64,000 nt of DNA from Streptomyces flavochromogenes (GTDB lineage Bacteria > Actinomycetota > Actinomycetes > Streptomycetales > Streptomycetaceae). The stretch is taken from positions 27,557 to 91,556 of the forward strand of contig NZ_JNZO01000030.1 in the NCBI RefSeq assembly GCF_000717595.1, read 5' to 3'. The notes beneath the pieces were generated by a model. That model saw only the letters and a list, made by a program, of their open reading frames with translations, searched no databases and had not been told where the DNA came from. The translations under genes were made by a program, and so were the position numbers. This document shows positions 1 through 8,944 of the stretch, piece after piece. Position 1 is the first letter of the stretch. Each line of letters begins with the position of its first letter.

Positions 1-127
1 GCACATGTGCATGACGCTGCGTGGTGTCCGCAAGCCGGGCGCCAAGACGACGACCTCGGCGGTACGCGGGCAACTTCGTGACGCGACCACCCGTGCCGAG
101 GCCATGTCCCTGATAATGGCCCGTTAG
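1..127 (+). CDS. folE: GTP cyclohydrolase I, 3' end only
   Basis: This is the last 41 codons of a plus-strand gene that enters from the left edge and stops at TAG 125-127. The reading frame beginning at base 2 gives [19 protein letters not shown] and continues to a stop, which is the characteristic C-terminus of GTP cyclohydrolase I (FolE), including the zinc-ligand Cys in the HMCM segment. FolE makes 7,8-dihydroneopterin triphosphate from GTP, the entry step of folate synthesis. The next folate genes (folB, folK, folP) lie just downstream on the opposite strand, so the pathway is split into two convergent units. The identification rests on the tail alone but fits the context. Confidence 0.88.
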   Translation, partial: HMCMTLRGVRKPGAKTTTSAVRGQLRDATTRAEAMSLIMAR

Positions 128-148
128 GAGCGGACTGGCCGCCTTGCT

Positions 149-199
149 CCATACCGGTCCCGATCAGTGGAGATCGCTGACCACAGGGGATCGGTATGG
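149..199. terminator. Hairpin between convergent folE and DUF3180 gene
   Basis: CCATACCG at 149-156 pairs with CGGTATGG at 192-199, and an inner GTGG/CCAC pair (167-170/181-184) can form inside the loop. There is no T-run, as is common for Streptomyces terminators. It lies between two convergent genes and could serve both. Confidence 0.45.
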
Positions 200-268
200 G
201 GCGCGCTCGGCGGCGTGACCACCGCGGCCTGTGCGCCGGGCGGGGGAGAGCGGGCCGGACGGGGAACT

Positions 269-751
269 CTAGACGCGGGCCTTGCCCGGGCCCTCGTCGT
301 CGTCCTCCGGGAGCTTGCAGACGCGCTCCAGGAAGAGGGCGGCCGCGATGACGGCGATGCCCGCCACGACCGAGAAGGCCGCGTAGAGGGCCTGGTCGCG
401 GCGGGCCGGGACGTCGAGGGAGCCGAGGAGGAAGACGCCCGTGCCGCCGTACATGCCGGCGACGAGGGCGGCCACCAGGGCGCTGGCCTGGCCGAAGACC
501 ACCGCGCGGGCCGCCATCAGGGGTTCGACGCCCTTGGCGCCGGGGCGGCGCTCGCGCTGGGCCTTGAGGCGGACGCGGATCGAGAGGGCGGTCGCGGTGA
601 GGACGGCCGCGATCACGGTGAGGACGATGGGCGCGGCGATCGGCACGCTGGGCAGGGTGCCGACCGCGTCCCAGAGCCGCGCGGCGCCCCAGGAGAGGAT
701 TCCGGCCACGAGGAACAGTCCGGCGAGCACCTTCAGCCGCAGTTGTTTCAC
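269..751 (-). CDS. DUF3180 family membrane protein
   Basis: A 160-residue integral membrane protein of unknown function, of the DUF3180 type that regularly follows folK in actinobacteria. Four hydrophobic segments are visible (about residues 5-22, 35-55, 85-105 and 120-140), and the C-terminal tail is acidic and cytoplasmic-looking. I chose the GTG at 751 because an AGGAGAAGGA Shine-Dalgarno lies 7 nt upstream; an ATG at 802 would give a longer product but has no comparable site. It is the last gene of the minus-strand folate operon, about 60 bp after folK. A role in folate metabolism is suggested only by position. Confidence 0.8.
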   Translation of the reverse strand: MKQLRLKVLAGLFLVAGILSWGAARLWDAVGTLPSVPIAAPIVLTVIAAVLTATALSIRVRLKAQRERRPGAKGVEPLMAARAVVFGQASALVAALVAGMYGGTGVFLLGSLDVPARRDQALYAAFSVVAGIAVIAAALFLERVCKLPEDDDEGPGKARV

Positions 752-814
752 CGGGTGTCCTTCTCCTGGTCGTCGGTCGTGGTCCGCTGTGTGGTCTGTC
801 ACGAAGCGTAACGA

Positions 815-1414
815 CTACTCGGGCAGACGGAGTTCCAGATCGGTGCGTCGGGCGATGCCTTCGTCGCCGAGGGCGGTGAGGAGCGCGGCGACGGTGCCGT
901 GGCCGGGGAGCTGGGCCTCGGGGTCCACGTCGTGCCAGGGGGCGAGGACGAAGGTGCGCTGGTGGGCGCGGGGGTGGGGGAGGGTGAGGACGGGGTCCTC
1001 GGAGATCACGTCCGCGTAGGCGACGATGTCGACGTCGATGGTGCGGGCGCCCCAGCGCTCCTCGCGGACGCGGTGGAAGGCTTCCTCGACGGCGTGGGCC
1101 CGCTCCAGGAGGGAGGAGGGCGGCAGTGTCGTCTTCACGAGCGCGACGGCGTTGAAGTACGAGGGCTGGGTGTCGGGCTCGACGCCCCAGGGCTCCGTCT
1201 CGTACACGGGGGAGACGGCCTTGACCCGGAGGCCGGGGGTGTCCGCGAGGGCGTCGACGGCCCCCTGGAGGGTCTCCAGGCGGTTGCCGAGGTTGGCGCC
1301 GAGGGCCACGACGGCCCAGCGCGGGTTGGACAGCGTCGTGTCGGCGGCGTCGACGGTGGCGACGACGGAGGCCGGTACGGGCTGGACGGTGGGGTCGCTC
1401 TGCATCGGCTTCAT
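815..1414 (-). CDS. folK: 2-amino-4-hydroxy-6-hydroxymethyldihydropteridine pyrophosphokinase
   Basis: Transfers pyrophosphate from ATP to 6-hydroxymethyl-7,8-dihydropterin, giving the substrate of FolP. About 199 residues. Family marks are the N-terminal VALGANLGNR segment, the VSPVYETEPWG motif, the YFNAV segment, and the RWGARTIDVDIV signature followed by LPHPRAHQRTFVL. The ATG at 1414 overlaps the folB stop as ATGA, implying translational coupling. About 40 residues precede the core, so a slightly later start cannot be excluded. Downstream comes the DUF3180 membrane gene. It acts in the cytoplasm. Confidence 0.93.
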   Translation of the reverse strand: MKPMQSDPTVQPVPASVVATVDAADTTLSNPRWAVVALGANLGNRLETLQGAVDALADTPGLRVKAVSPVYETEPWGVEPDTQPSYFNAVALVKTTLPPSSLLERAHAVEEAFHRVREERWGARTIDVDIVAYADVISEDPVLTLPHPRAHQRTFVLAPWHDVDPEAQLPGHGTVAALLTALGDEGIARRTDLELRLPE

Positions 1415-1770
1415 CGTCGGCTCCGGGTGATCGTGATGGTCACGTCGTCGAACGGCACGGTGATGGGCGCGTCCGGCTTGTGGACGACGACCTCCACCTC
1501 TTGTACCCCGGCGTGGCTGAGGCATTGCTGTGCGATGCGCTCGGCGAGCGTTTCGATGAGGTCGACGGGCTCGCCCTGGACGACGTCGACGACCTCTTCG
1601 GCGACGATCCCGTAGTGCACGGTCTTGGACAGGTCGTCGTCGGCGGCCGCCGGGCGGGTGTCCAGGCCGAGGACCAGGTCCACGATGAAGGTCTGGCCCT
1701 CCTCGCGCTCCTTGGGGAAGACGCCGTGGTGGCCCCGGGCCTTGAGGCCGCGCAGCGCGACACGATCCAC
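1411..1770 (-). CDS. folB: Dihydroneopterin aldolase
   Basis: Cleaves 7,8-dihydroneopterin to 6-hydroxymethyl-7,8-dihydropterin and glycolaldehyde. The 119-residue length is typical. It begins VDRVALRGLKARGHHGVFPKE, where GHHGVFPKEREEGQ is the family signature, and contains the HYG (VHYGIVAEEV) and ETLAERIA elements and the lysine in VVVHKPDAPI. I chose GTG at 1770 because an AGGAG lies 8 nt upstream; a GTG at 1779 abuts that site and is less likely. The gene overlaps folK by four bases. The upstream gap of about 145 bp could hold an internal promoter, but I see no convincing hexamers there. Confidence 0.93.
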   Translation of the reverse strand: MDRVALRGLKARGHHGVFPKEREEGQTFIVDLVLGLDTRPAAADDDLSKTVHYGIVAEEVVDVVQGEPVDLIETLAERIAQQCLSHAGVQEVEVVVHKPDAPITVPFDDVTITITRSRR

Positions 1771-1914
1771 GCGAATCACTCCTGCTGTCGTAGTTCGGTG
1801 GCCACGCAGCCGGGTGCGGACGGCCGGGTGTCCAGCCTCGAATCTACCTGCGGGGACCGACAGAGCTTGCCCACGGGGGCTGTGGGCGGGTCCGGAGGGC
1901 GGGTGGCGGGGTGG

Positions 1915-2382
1915 TCACGGGGTGTCGCCGCCGGGCTCTTCGTCCGGTGTTTCCTCGGTGTCCGTGAGGACCGGGGAGGCGTGGTGGGACCAGATTCTCC
2001 AGCCGTCGGGTGTGTGGCGGAACACATTGGTGGCGACGACGAGCTGTCCGACGAGGGGGCCCAGCTCGGCACCGTCCTCGGCCGGGCCGCCGCTCAGGAT
2101 GTTCTCGGTGCAGGTGACGACGGCGGTCTGGCCGGCGAGGGAGATCTTGAGGTCGGTGAGGAAGAACTGGATGTACTCGGTGTTCGCCATGATCAGGGCG
2201 TACGAGCGGAGTACTTCGCCGCGGCCGGCGAGGACGGGCCAGCCGGGGTGGACGCAGGTGATGGGGGTGGCTCCGTCGTCGAGCCAGAGTGCGGAGACGC
2301 CGTCGAAGTCGCCGGTCTCCATCGCCTCGTAGAAGGCGGTGTTGGCGGCTTCGACGGCCGCCTCGTCGGTGCTGAGGCTCAC
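1915..2382 (-). CDS. Nuclear transport factor 2-like (SnoaL-fold) protein in the folate operon
   Basis: A 155-residue NTF2/SnoaL-like protein. The N-terminal helix (AAVEAANTAFYEAMETGDFDG), the SALWLDDGATPITCVHPGWPV segment and the C-terminal WRIWSHHASPV strand match the cone-shaped NTF2 fold used by ketosteroid isomerase-like and hydratase-like proteins. It starts at GTG 2382, overlapping the folP stop as GTGA, so the two are almost certainly co-translated. The last 20 residues are acidic and rich in Pro and Gly. No catalytic identity can be assigned. Its fixed place between folP and folB suggests a link to pterin or folate chemistry, but that is inference. Confidence 0.82.
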   Translation of the reverse strand: MSLSTDEAAVEAANTAFYEAMETGDFDGVSALWLDDGATPITCVHPGWPVLAGRGEVLRSYALIMANTEYIQFFLTDLKISLAGQTAVVTCTENILSGGPAEDGAELGPLVGQLVVATNVFRHTPDGWRIWSHHASPVLTDTEETPDEEPGGDTP

Positions 2383-3239
2383 GCGGCTCCCTCGACGGCC
2401 CGCGCGACCCGTACGGCGTCGGCGGTGGCCCTGACCTCGTGGACGCGGACGGCCCACGCGCCCGCATGGGCGGCGAGGGCGGAGACGGCGGCGGTGGCGG
2501 CGTCGCGTTCGCGTGCGGGGGGCGGTGCGGCGCCTTCGCGGGTGAGGACGTGGCCGAGGAATCGCTTGCGGGAGGCGGCGACGAGGAGGGGGCGGCCGAG
2601 GGCGCGGAGCTCGGGGAGGTGGGCGACGAGGGCGAGGTCGTGGGGGGCGAGCTTGGCGAAGCCGAGGCCGGGGTCGACGACGATGCGTTCGGGGTCGAGG
2701 CCGCCGTCGACGACGGCCTCCAGGCGGGTGCGGAGTTCGCCGACGACTTCGGTGACGACGTCGTCGTACACGGCGAGGCTGTTCATGTCCTGGCTGAATC
2801 CGCGCCAGTGCATGACGACGAAGGGGACTTCGGCGGCGGCGACGGCGGGGACCATGCCGGGGTCGGCGAGGCCGCCGCTGACGTCGTTGACGAGGAGGGC
2901 GCCGGCTTCGACCGCGCGGGCGGCGACGCGGGCGCGCATGGTGTCGACGGAGACGGTGACGCCTTCGGCGGCGAGGCCGCGGACGACGGGGACGACGCGG
3001 CGGAGTTCTTCGTCCTCGTCGACGCGGCTGGCACCGGGCCGGGTGGACTCGCCGCCGACGTCGACGAGGTCGGCGCCTTCGGCGACGAGGTCGAGGCCGT
3101 GTTTGACGGCGGCCGTGGTGTCGAACCAGCGGCCGCCGTCGGAGAAGGAGTCGGGGGTCACGTTGACCACGCCCATGACCGCGCAGCGGTCCCACTCCGG
3201 CAGGCCCCGGGCCGTACCCCGGTCGATCGTCGTCCTCAT
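2379..3239 (-). CDS. folP: Dihydropteroate synthase
   Basis: Condenses 6-hydroxymethyl-dihydropterin pyrophosphate with p-aminobenzoate to form dihydropteroate; the sulfonamide target. The 286 residues carry the first pterin-binding signature (MGVVNVTPDSFSDGG, about 22-36), the second (LVDVGGESTRPGA), the NDVSGG element, the VVDPGLGFAK motif and SRKRFLG. The ATG at 3239 begins the folate operon on the minus strand, and the stop overlaps the NTF2-like gene by four bases. Only 28 bp separate it from the upstream membrane-protein gene (same strand), so the operon may include that gene. Confidence 0.95.
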   Translation of the reverse strand: MRTTIDRGTARGLPEWDRCAVMGVVNVTPDSFSDGGRWFDTTAAVKHGLDLVAEGADLVDVGGESTRPGASRVDEDEELRRVVPVVRGLAAEGVTVSVDTMRARVAARAVEAGALLVNDVSGGLADPGMVPAVAAAEVPFVVMHWRGFSQDMNSLAVYDDVVTEVVGELRTRLEAVVDGGLDPERIVVDPGLGFAKLAPHDLALVAHLPELRALGRPLLVAASRKRFLGHVLTREGAAPPPARERDAATAAVSALAAHAGAWAVRVHEVRATADAVRVARAVEGAA

Positions 3240-3267
3240 GTGTCCAGCGTAGGGCCCAGGGGCGGCA

Positions 3268-5112
3268 TCAGGCCGCTCGGACCTCGCGCTCGGAGGGGGT
3301 GGGGACGATGTGGGCGCAGGGGCGCGGGGCCGGGGCGGGGCGCCTGCGGGTGAAGGGGCGGGGCAGTGCGAGGTTCACGAAGCCCTCGGCCTGCATGGCG
3401 GCGAAGCCGATGCGGGGGAGGTCGCGGCTGTTGCGGTAGACGACGAAGCGGGGTTCCCAGCGGGGCTGGAACTTGGCGTTGAACTTGTACAGCGACTCGA
3501 TCTGGAACCAGCGGGAGAGGAAGACGAGGAGTCCGCGCCAGACGCGCAGGACGGGTCCGGCGCCGATCTTCTCGCCGCGGGCGAGGGCCGAGCGGAACAT
3601 GGCGAAGTTGAGGGACACGCGCGCGATGCCGAGGGCGGGGGAGGCCTGGAGGGCGGCGACGATGAGGAGCTCGTTCATGCCGGGGTCGGCGGAGCGGTCG
3701 CGGCGCATGAGTTCGAGGGACATGCCGTCGGGGCCCCAGGGGACGAAGTGGATGATCGCCTTGAGGTCGCCGTAGACGGAGTCCGGGTCGTCGCCCGCGT
3801 CGGTCTTGTGGGCGGTCGCTATCACGGCGTCGCCGTCGCCGGGTGCGCCGATGCGGCCGAGGGCCATGGAGAAGCCGCGCTCGGTGTCGGTGCCGCGCCA
3901 GTCGGCGGCGGCACGGCGGACCTGTTCGAGTTCGGCGTCGTCGAGGTCACGGACGCGGCGGACCCGGGTGGTGTAGCCGTTGCGTTCGATGCGCTTGACC
4001 ATCTGGCGGACGTTGCGCATCGCGCGTCCGGAGAGCGAGAAATCCGCGACGTCGACGACCGCCTCGTCGCCGAGTTCGAGGGCGTCGAGGCCGGTCTCGC
4101 GGGTCCAGACCTGTCCGCCGGTCTCGGAGCAGCCCATGACGGCGGGGGTCCACGAGTGGGCTTTGGCCTCGTCCATGAAGCGTTCGATGGCGCCGGGCCA
4201 GGCCTCGACGTCGCCGATGGGGTCGCCGCTGGCGAGCATGACGCCGGAGACGACGCGGTAGCAGACGGCGGCCTTTCCGCTGGGTGAGAAGACGACGCCC
4301 TTGTCGCGGCGGAGTGCGAAGTGGCCGAGGGAGTCGCGGCCGCCGTGCTGGTCGAGGAGGGCGCGGAGCCGGAGTTCGTCCTCGTCGGTGAGGCGGGCGG
4401 CGGGGTGCTCGGGGCGGAAGGCGAGGTAGATGGTGGTCAGGGCGGTGAGCATGCCGAGGGCGCCGAGGGAGTAGCCGACGGTCCAGTCGACGCCGTTGCT
4501 GTAGCCGACGGGGCCTTCGATGCCGAAGAGTCCGTAGAGGACGTGTTCGAGGCGGTCGGCGAGGCTGGGGTCGCCGATGACGCGGCGCGGGTGGGCGCTG
4601 ACGATGACGAGGCCGAGGGCGATGGATCCGGCGCCCATGAGGACGAAGTTGGCGAGTGCGCGCCAGCGGCTGCGGGGGTCGGGCAGGGCGGCGAACTCGC
4701 TGCGGTGGCGCAGGAGGAGTGTGAGGAGTACGAGGGAGAGGAGGGCGCCGAGGACGGAGTGGCGCCAGACGAACTGGGCGGCGGCGCCGAGGGGGAGGAG
4801 GACGACGGCGGCGCGCCAGGCGCGGCGCTTGTGTCGCTTGAGTCCGTGGGCGAGGAGCAGCAGGAGGACGCCGGCGCTGAGGGAGAGGGCGGCGGAGAGG
4901 GGGCCGAGGGTGCCGGGGAGGACCTCTGCCATGGCGTGCATGCGGCTGGCGCGGAAGCGGGGGAAGACGCCGGCGGCGATGTCGATGAGGCCGATCAGGG
5001 TGCAGGCGGTGCCGACGAGTGCGGGGACCTTCTCGGGGCGGGGGCCGCGGAGAATCCGGCGTACTCGACCCGGAACCAATCCTGATTTGTCCCCATCTAC
5101 TGTGACAGACAT
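3268..5112 (-). CDS. Phosphatidylglycerol lysyltransferase-domain (MprF/LysX-like) membrane protein
   Basis: A 614-residue protein with an N-terminal hydrophobic half (about six to seven membrane segments between residues 30 and 240) and a C-terminal soluble half (about 250-590) of the DUF2156/LPG_synthase_C type: LASGDPIGD near 295, MRNVRQMVKRIERNGY near 365, and SLELMRRD..GMNELLIV and RVSLNFAMFRS in the last third. In MprF-type proteins this domain moves an amino acid from aminoacyl-tRNA to a phospholipid head group. Unlike LysX it has no lysyl-tRNA synthetase domain. The aminoacyl donor and lipid acceptor are not predictable. Acts at the cytoplasmic membrane; likely influences envelope charge. 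Confidence 0.85.
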   Translation of the reverse strand: MSVTVDGDKSGLVPGRVRRILRGPRPEKVPALVGTACTLIGLIDIAAGVFPRFRASRMHAMAEVLPGTLGPLSAALSLSAGVLLLLLAHGLKRHKRRAWRAAVVLLPLGAAAQFVWRHSVLGALLSLVLLTLLLRHRSEFAALPDPRSRWRALANFVLMGAGSIALGLVIVSAHPRRVIGDPSLADRLEHVLYGLFGIEGPVGYSNGVDWTVGYSLGALGMLTALTTIYLAFRPEHPAARLTDEDELRLRALLDQHGGRDSLGHFALRRDKGVVFSPSGKAAVCYRVVSGVMLASGDPIGDVEAWPGAIERFMDEAKAHSWTPAVMGCSETGGQVWTRETGLDALELGDEAVVDVADFSLSGRAMRNVRQMVKRIERNGYTTRVRRVRDLDDAELEQVRRAAADWRGTDTERGFSMALGRIGAPGDGDAVIATAHKTDAGDDPDSVYGDLKAIIHFVPWGPDGMSLELMRRDRSADPGMNELLIVAALQASPALGIARVSLNFAMFRSALARGEKIGAGPVLRVWRGLLVFLSRWFQIESLYKFNAKFQPRWEPRFVVYRNSRDLPRIGFAAMQAEGFVNLALPRPFTRRRPAPAPRPCAHIVPTPSEREVRAA

Positions 5113-5278
5113 GGCTTCCCGTGCTTCCCGTGGTCCTGCGAAGGGTCCTTGACTCCGGTCGGGCCCTGCGGCGCGTTCGGCGGGCCGTCCCGGTTGGTGC
5201 GCCTTCTAGGACGGAGCCGTGCGGGGTCGGGTTCATCGGTTCACAGGAAATTCTCAAGAAAGAAGGCTCGGTCGTCCC

Positions 5279-6391
5279 ATGGGTCTCACCAGCAACAAAG
5301 TCCTCGTGGTGGCGGTCGTGCTGGCCGTGGCGCTGTTCCTCGTCACGGTCTGGTTCTGGCCGCGGTTCGCGCGTCGGGGCTGGCGGGCGGTGGTGGGCCG
5401 GATCGGGCTGCTGCTGGTGACGCAGGTGGCGCTGTTCGCGGCGGTGGGCCTTGCGGCGAACCGTTCCTTCCTCTTCTACGGCTCGTGGGCCGACCTGTTC
5501 GGGCAGGAGCAGGACATGGGTGTGGTCGTCGACCACGCGGCCGGTTCGAAGGACCTCAGGGTGGTCGGTACCCAGGGGCTCGACGTGCCGGGCGGCGGCC
5601 GTCCGGCGACCGCCGGCCAGATACAGAAGGTCGTCGTGGCGGGGGAGCGGTCCGGGATCGTCTCGCAGGCGTATGTCTACCTGCCGCCGGAGTACTTCCA
5701 GGCGAAGTACGCCAAGCGCACCTTTCCCGCCTCGGTGGTGCTGACGGGGTATCCGGGCACGGCCGAGAACCTGATCAAAGGGCTGAAGTACCCGAAGACG
5801 GCCTACCTCCAGGCGAAGGAGGGCCGGATGCAGCCGATGATCCTGGTGATGCTCCGCCCGACGGTGGCGCCGCCGCGGGACACCGAGTGCGTGGACGTGC
5901 CGGGCGGCCCGAAGACGGAGACGTTCTTCGCCGAGGACGTGCCGAAGGCGGTCTCGGAGACGTACCGGGTGGGCACGAAGCCCCGCAACTGGGGCTTCAT
6001 GGGGAACTCCACCGGTGGGTACTGCGCGCTGAAGATCGCCCTGCACCATCCCGGCCGGTTCGCCGCCGGGGCGGGATTCTCCGCGTACTACCGGGCGGCG
6101 GAGGACGTGACGACCGGCGACCTCTTCCACGGGGACGACAGCCTGCGCAAGCGGGGCGACCTGTTGTGGAGCCTGGACCACCGGCCGCAGGGTTCGTCGT
6201 CGTTCCTGGTGACGACGTCGAGGAAGGGCGAGGGCAACCGGCAGGCCACGCTCGACTTCATCAAGAAGGTGAAGAGCCCGGCGAAGGTCTCGTCGATCAC
6301 GCTGGAGAGCGGCGGCCACAACTTCAACACGTGGAACCGCGAGATCCCGCCGGGGCTGGTCTGGATGAGCGGCAAGCTCAGCGCGACCTGA
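5279..6391 (+). CDS. Membrane-anchored alpha/beta-hydrolase, esterase D / mycolyltransferase-like
   Basis: A 370-residue protein with two N-terminal membrane segments (about 7-27 and 41-60) followed by an extracytoplasmic alpha/beta-hydrolase domain. The nucleophile elbow is GNSTGGY (Ser near residue 243); a late SGGHNFNTW supplies the probable catalytic His. YVYLPPEYF and FPASVVLTGYPG are typical of the esterase D/antigen 85 fold. The ATG at 5279 is taken because it starts the signal-anchor region. Streptomyces lacks mycolic acids, so a general esterase or acyltransferase role in the envelope is more likely than mycolyl transfer. It is divergent from the lysyltransferase-domain gene across about 165 bp. 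Confidence 0.8.
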   Translation: MGLTSNKVLVVAVVLAVALFLVTVWFWPRFARRGWRAVVGRIGLLLVTQVALFAAVGLAANRSFLFYGSWADLFGQEQDMGVVVDHAAGSKDLRVVGTQGLDVPGGGRPATAGQIQKVVVAGERSGIVSQAYVYLPPEYFQAKYAKRTFPASVVLTGYPGTAENLIKGLKYPKTAYLQAKEGRMQPMILVMLRPTVAPPRDTECVDVPGGPKTETFFAEDVPKAVSETYRVGTKPRNWGFMGNSTGGYCALKIALHHPGRFAAGAGFSAYYRAAEDVTTGDLFHGDDSLRKRGDLLWSLDHRPQGSSSFLVTTSRKGEGNRQATLDFIKKVKSPAKVSSITLESGGHNFNTWNREIPPGLVWMSGKLSAT

Positions 6392-6397
6392 GCCCCC

Positions 6398-7405
<1,008 letters not shown>

Positions 7406-7548
7406 GGTTCCCCATTCTTACCCCTGGATGCCGGGGGTGTGTGAAGGGCGTGTTGCCGCATTGTGGCGGGTCTCGGGGATTGTCGGTGGCGGGGGTTAGG
7501 GTCGTCAGACATGCGTTCGGAAGATCGACGACCCGGGGGGAGGGACGG

Positions 7549-8235
7549 ATGAGCGCGCCGAACTGTCTGGTCACCAACGACTGGATCTGCGGTGAGTATC
7601 TGCGGACCCGCTCCCAGGAGTTGACCGAGGCCACGCTCCAGCATGTGGGAATCACGGTCGTGTCCGTGCTGATCGCGCTCGCCGTCGCGGTGCCGCTCGC
7701 GCTGCTCGTCCGGGCCCGACCCCGCTTCGCGGGCCCCGTCCTCGGACTGACCACCCTGCTCTACACGGTGCCGTCGCTCGCCATGTTCTCCCTGCTGCTG
7801 CCCCTCTTCGGGCTCTCGTCGGCGCTCGTGGTCACCGGCCTCGTGCTGTACGCGCTGACGATCCTCGTGCGGAACACCCTCGCGGGACTGGCCGCCGTGC
7901 CCGCCGAGACCAGGGAGGCCGCCCGGGGCATGGGGTACGGCTCGCTGCGCCTCCTGTGGCAGGTCGAACTGCCGCTGGCGCTTCCGGTGCTGATGGCGGG
8001 GATACGGATGGCGACGGTCTCCACGATCGCGCTGACGACGGTCGGTTCGGTCGTCGGCCGCGGCGGCCTCGGCAACCTCATCGAGGACGCGCTGCCCACC
8101 TTCTTCAAGGCGCAGATGCTCGCCGCCTCGGTGCTGTGCGTCCTGCTCGCCGTCGCCGCCGACCTGTCGCTCCTGGGACTCCAGCGGCTGCTCACGCCGT
8201 GGACCCGGATACGGACCGCGCCGGGAGGTGGGTGA
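7549..8235 (+). CDS. ABC importer permease (ProW/OpuCB type), first subunit
   Basis: A 228-residue permease with about six membrane segments and the EAA-type cytoplasmic loop (AARGMGYGSLRLLWQVELPLALPVLMAG). The ATG at 7549 follows a strong GGGGGGAGGGA Shine-Dalgarno. It opens a plus-strand unit with the second permease and the substrate-binding lipoprotein, and would pair with the divergent ATPase. The soluble N-terminus carries two cysteines (NCLVTNDWICGEYL), common in this subgroup. Two different permease subunits rather than one is the OpuB/OpuC-type arrangement for betaine, choline or carnitine uptake. Confidence 0.88.
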   Translation: MSAPNCLVTNDWICGEYLRTRSQELTEATLQHVGITVVSVLIALAVAVPLALLVRARPRFAGPVLGLTTLLYTVPSLAMFSLLLPLFGLSSALVVTGLVLYALTILVRNTLAGLAAVPAETREAARGMGYGSLRLLWQVELPLALPVLMAGIRMATVSTIALTTVGSVVGRGGLGNLIEDALPTFFKAQMLAASVLCVLLAVAADLSLLGLQRLLTPWTRIRTAPGGG

Positions 8236-8236
8236 G

Positions 8237-8938
8237 ATGGGCGTAGTGACGGATGCCTGGGGCTGGCTCACCACCGGCGCGCACTGGACGGGTGAGGAGG
8301 GCATCGGGCAGCGGCTCGCCGAGCACGTGTACGTGAGCGGGGCGGCGTTGCTGATCGCCGCGGCGCTCGCGCTGCCGCTGGGCCTCTGGCTCGGCCACCT
8401 CGGCCGGGGCGGGGCCCTGGCGGTGAACGTGTCGAACGTCGGGCGGGCGATCCCCGTCTTCGCGGTCCTCGCCCTGTTCATGGTGTCCCCCCTGCGGAAC
8501 GCCGGATACGTGCCGACCGTCGTGGCCCTCGTGCTGTTCGCGACACCCCCGCTCCTCACCAACGCGTACGTGGGGATGCGGGAGGTGGACGCGGCCGCGG
8601 TACGGGCCGCGCGGGGCATGGGCATGACCGGTGGGCAGCTGTTCCGGCAGGTCGAACTCCCGCTGGCCCGGCCGGTGGTGATGACCGGAGTGCGCTCGGC
8701 CGCGGTGCAGGTGGTGGCCACGGCGACGGTCGCGGCGATGGTCGGCCAGGGCGGCCTGGGCCGGATCATCACGGCCGGCTTCGCCACCTACGACACGGCG
8801 CAGGTCGTCGCGGGCGCGGTCCTCGTGGCCCTGCTGGCTCTCCTGGTGGAGGGCGTCCTGGTGGGCGCGGACCGGCTGCTCTCTCCACGTTTCGGGCAAC
8901 GACTCGATCAACGATTCGATCAACTGGGCAAACGCTGA
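8237..8938 (+). CDS. ABC importer permease (OpuCD type), second subunit
   Basis: A 233-residue permease homologous to the preceding one, with the EAA loop AARGMGMTGGQLFRQVELPLARPVVMTG and six predicted membrane segments. ATG at 8237 is preferred over GTG at 8228 because GGGAGG sits 8 nt before it. It begins one base after the stop of the first permease, so the two are translationally coupled, and ends 6 bp before the binding-protein gene. It forms the heterodimeric channel of the betaine/choline-type importer. Confidence 0.88.
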   Translation: MGVVTDAWGWLTTGAHWTGEEGIGQRLAEHVYVSGAALLIAAALALPLGLWLGHLGRGGALAVNVSNVGRAIPVFAVLALFMVSPLRNAGYVPTVVALVLFATPPLLTNAYVGMREVDAAAVRAARGMGMTGGQLFRQVELPLARPVVMTGVRSAAVQVVATATVAAMVGQGGLGRIITAGFATYDTAQVVAGAVLVALLALLVEGVLVGADRLLSPRFGQRLDQRFDQLGKR

Positions 8939-8944
8939 CTGGGG

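Noticed and set aside
3947..6319. Long Arg/Pro-rich open frame on the minus strand across the lysyltransferase and esterase genes
   Set aside because: Pure high-GC frame shadow crossing two well-supported genes on opposite strands.
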